From assembly GCA_000434235.1 (NCBI GenBank), contig FR892000.1, positions 1 through 6,123 on the forward strand: a stretch of DNA of 6,123 nt, in the 5' to 3' direction. Position 1 is the stretch's first letter. Every line of letters starts with the position of its first letter. The notes beneath the pieces were generated by a model. That model saw nothing but the letters and a program-made list of their open reading frames with translations, made no database searches and was not told the origin of the DNA. Shown here in pieces: positions 5,798 through 6,123 of the stretch. Position numbers and translations under genes: made by a program. The DNA is from Alistipes sp. CAG:268. Lineage in GTDB: Bacteria; Bacteroidota; Bacteroidia; Bacteroidales; Rikenellaceae.

Positions 5798-6123
5798 CTA
5801 ATCCTGTTTCCGCGTCCGATGTTTCCATGCGGGGCGTTCGGCCAGTCGTGACGGCTCGGCGCCGCGGACCTCGGGCCACCCCTTGCGCCAGGTCACGCGG
5901 TCGAGCATCAGCACCCGTCCGTCGGGGTTCGCGCGGCTTACGGCATGGTAGAGGATCCAGGTCTGTCCCTTGTCGTCGGTGACCAGTTCGGCGTTGTGCC
6001 CCGTCCCGGCGAAGTCGTGGTTGCCGTGGATCACCACTTCGTGGTGGTTGTCGGCCATCGGCCGCCCTGCCCGGTCGGTGTAGGGACCCATCAGGTACTT
6101 CGACCGGCCCACGACCGTCGTGT
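5798..6123 (-). CDS. Glycoside hydrolase family 43-type protein, C-terminal end (5' partial)
   Basis: About 108 C-terminal residues are present; the frame is open to the right window edge, so the GTG codon at 6112 is internal. SKYLMGPYTDRAGRPM, then HGNHDFAGTGHNAELVTDD, GQTWILYHAV and GRVLMLDRVTWRKGWPEV follow the last blades of a GH43 five-bladed beta-propeller, closest in style to endo-1,5-alpha-L-arabinanases and related arabinan or xylan enzymes. The histidine in GTGHN is the conserved residue near the central ion in this family. The catalytic acids lie in the missing N-terminal part, and so would any signal peptide, so activity and location cannot be checked. The protein ends soon after the propeller (basic tail KHRTRKQD), so no C-terminal carbohydrate-binding module is attached. 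In Bacteroidales these enzymes act in the periplasm or at the cell surface on plant arabinose- or xylose-containing polysaccharides; the exact substrate here is undetermined. Confidence 0.85.
   Translation of the reverse strand, partial: TTVVGRSKYLMGPYTDRAGRPMADNHHEVVIHGNHDFAGTGHNAELVTDDKGQTWILYHAVSRANPDGRVLMLDRVTWRKGWPEVRGAEPSRLAERPAWKHRTRKQD

Overview
The window looks like chromosomal DNA from a GC-rich member of the Bacteroidales, most likely Alistipes or a close relative. Coding DNA appears to be around 60% G+C or more by eye, and genes lack clear Shine-Dalgarno sequences. The one strong promoter has the Bacteroidetes sigma-ABfr form (TTG, 20-bp spacer, TATCTTTG). The gene families (GH43 glycanase, UvrD/PcrA, NrnA, YeiH) suit a gut Bacteroidales. 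The genus is an inference from composition and promoter type, not from a marker gene.

Layout: (1) 1-1818, plus strand. The 3' end of a UvrD/PcrA-type helicase gene, a family 2 glycosyltransferase and endonuclease III (nth) are packed with gaps of 7 and 4 bases, as in an operon. (2) 1819-1923. This intergenic stretch holds a GC-rich inverted repeat, a T-tract and a well-formed promoter. (3) 1924-5077, plus strand. A DHH/DHHA1 phosphoesterase (NrnA-type nanoRNase/pAp phosphatase) and a LysR-type regulator are 4 bases apart. After a 150-base gap comes a YeiH-family putative sulfate exporter. The gap holds three ATAACC/GGTTAT half-sites forming two overlapping palindromes, each with the T-N11-A signature of LysR-type operators, upstream of a weak promoter-like element. 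(4) 5106-5140. A perfect 16-bp hairpin separates convergent genes. (5) 5159-6123, minus strand. A GNAT acetyltransferase gene is frameshifted by a 29-bp tandem duplication near its 5' end, and upstream of it lies the 3' end of a GH43-type glycoside hydrolase gene.

How the genes may work together: the middle block reads as a small sulfur-related unit. NrnA-type enzymes can hydrolyse pAp, a by-product of PAPS-dependent sulfur metabolism. YeiH proteins are putative sulfate exporters, and LysR-type regulators often sit beside them. The operator-like array makes it plausible that this regulator controls the exporter. The first block mixes DNA repair (helicase, endonuclease III) with a sugar transferase that has no obvious functional tie to it.

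I found no CRISPR array, RNA gene, insertion sequence or prophage gene, and no clearly new multi-gene system. The two signals most worth follow-up are the LysR operator array before yeiH and the 29-bp duplication that breaks, or could switch, the acetyltransferase.
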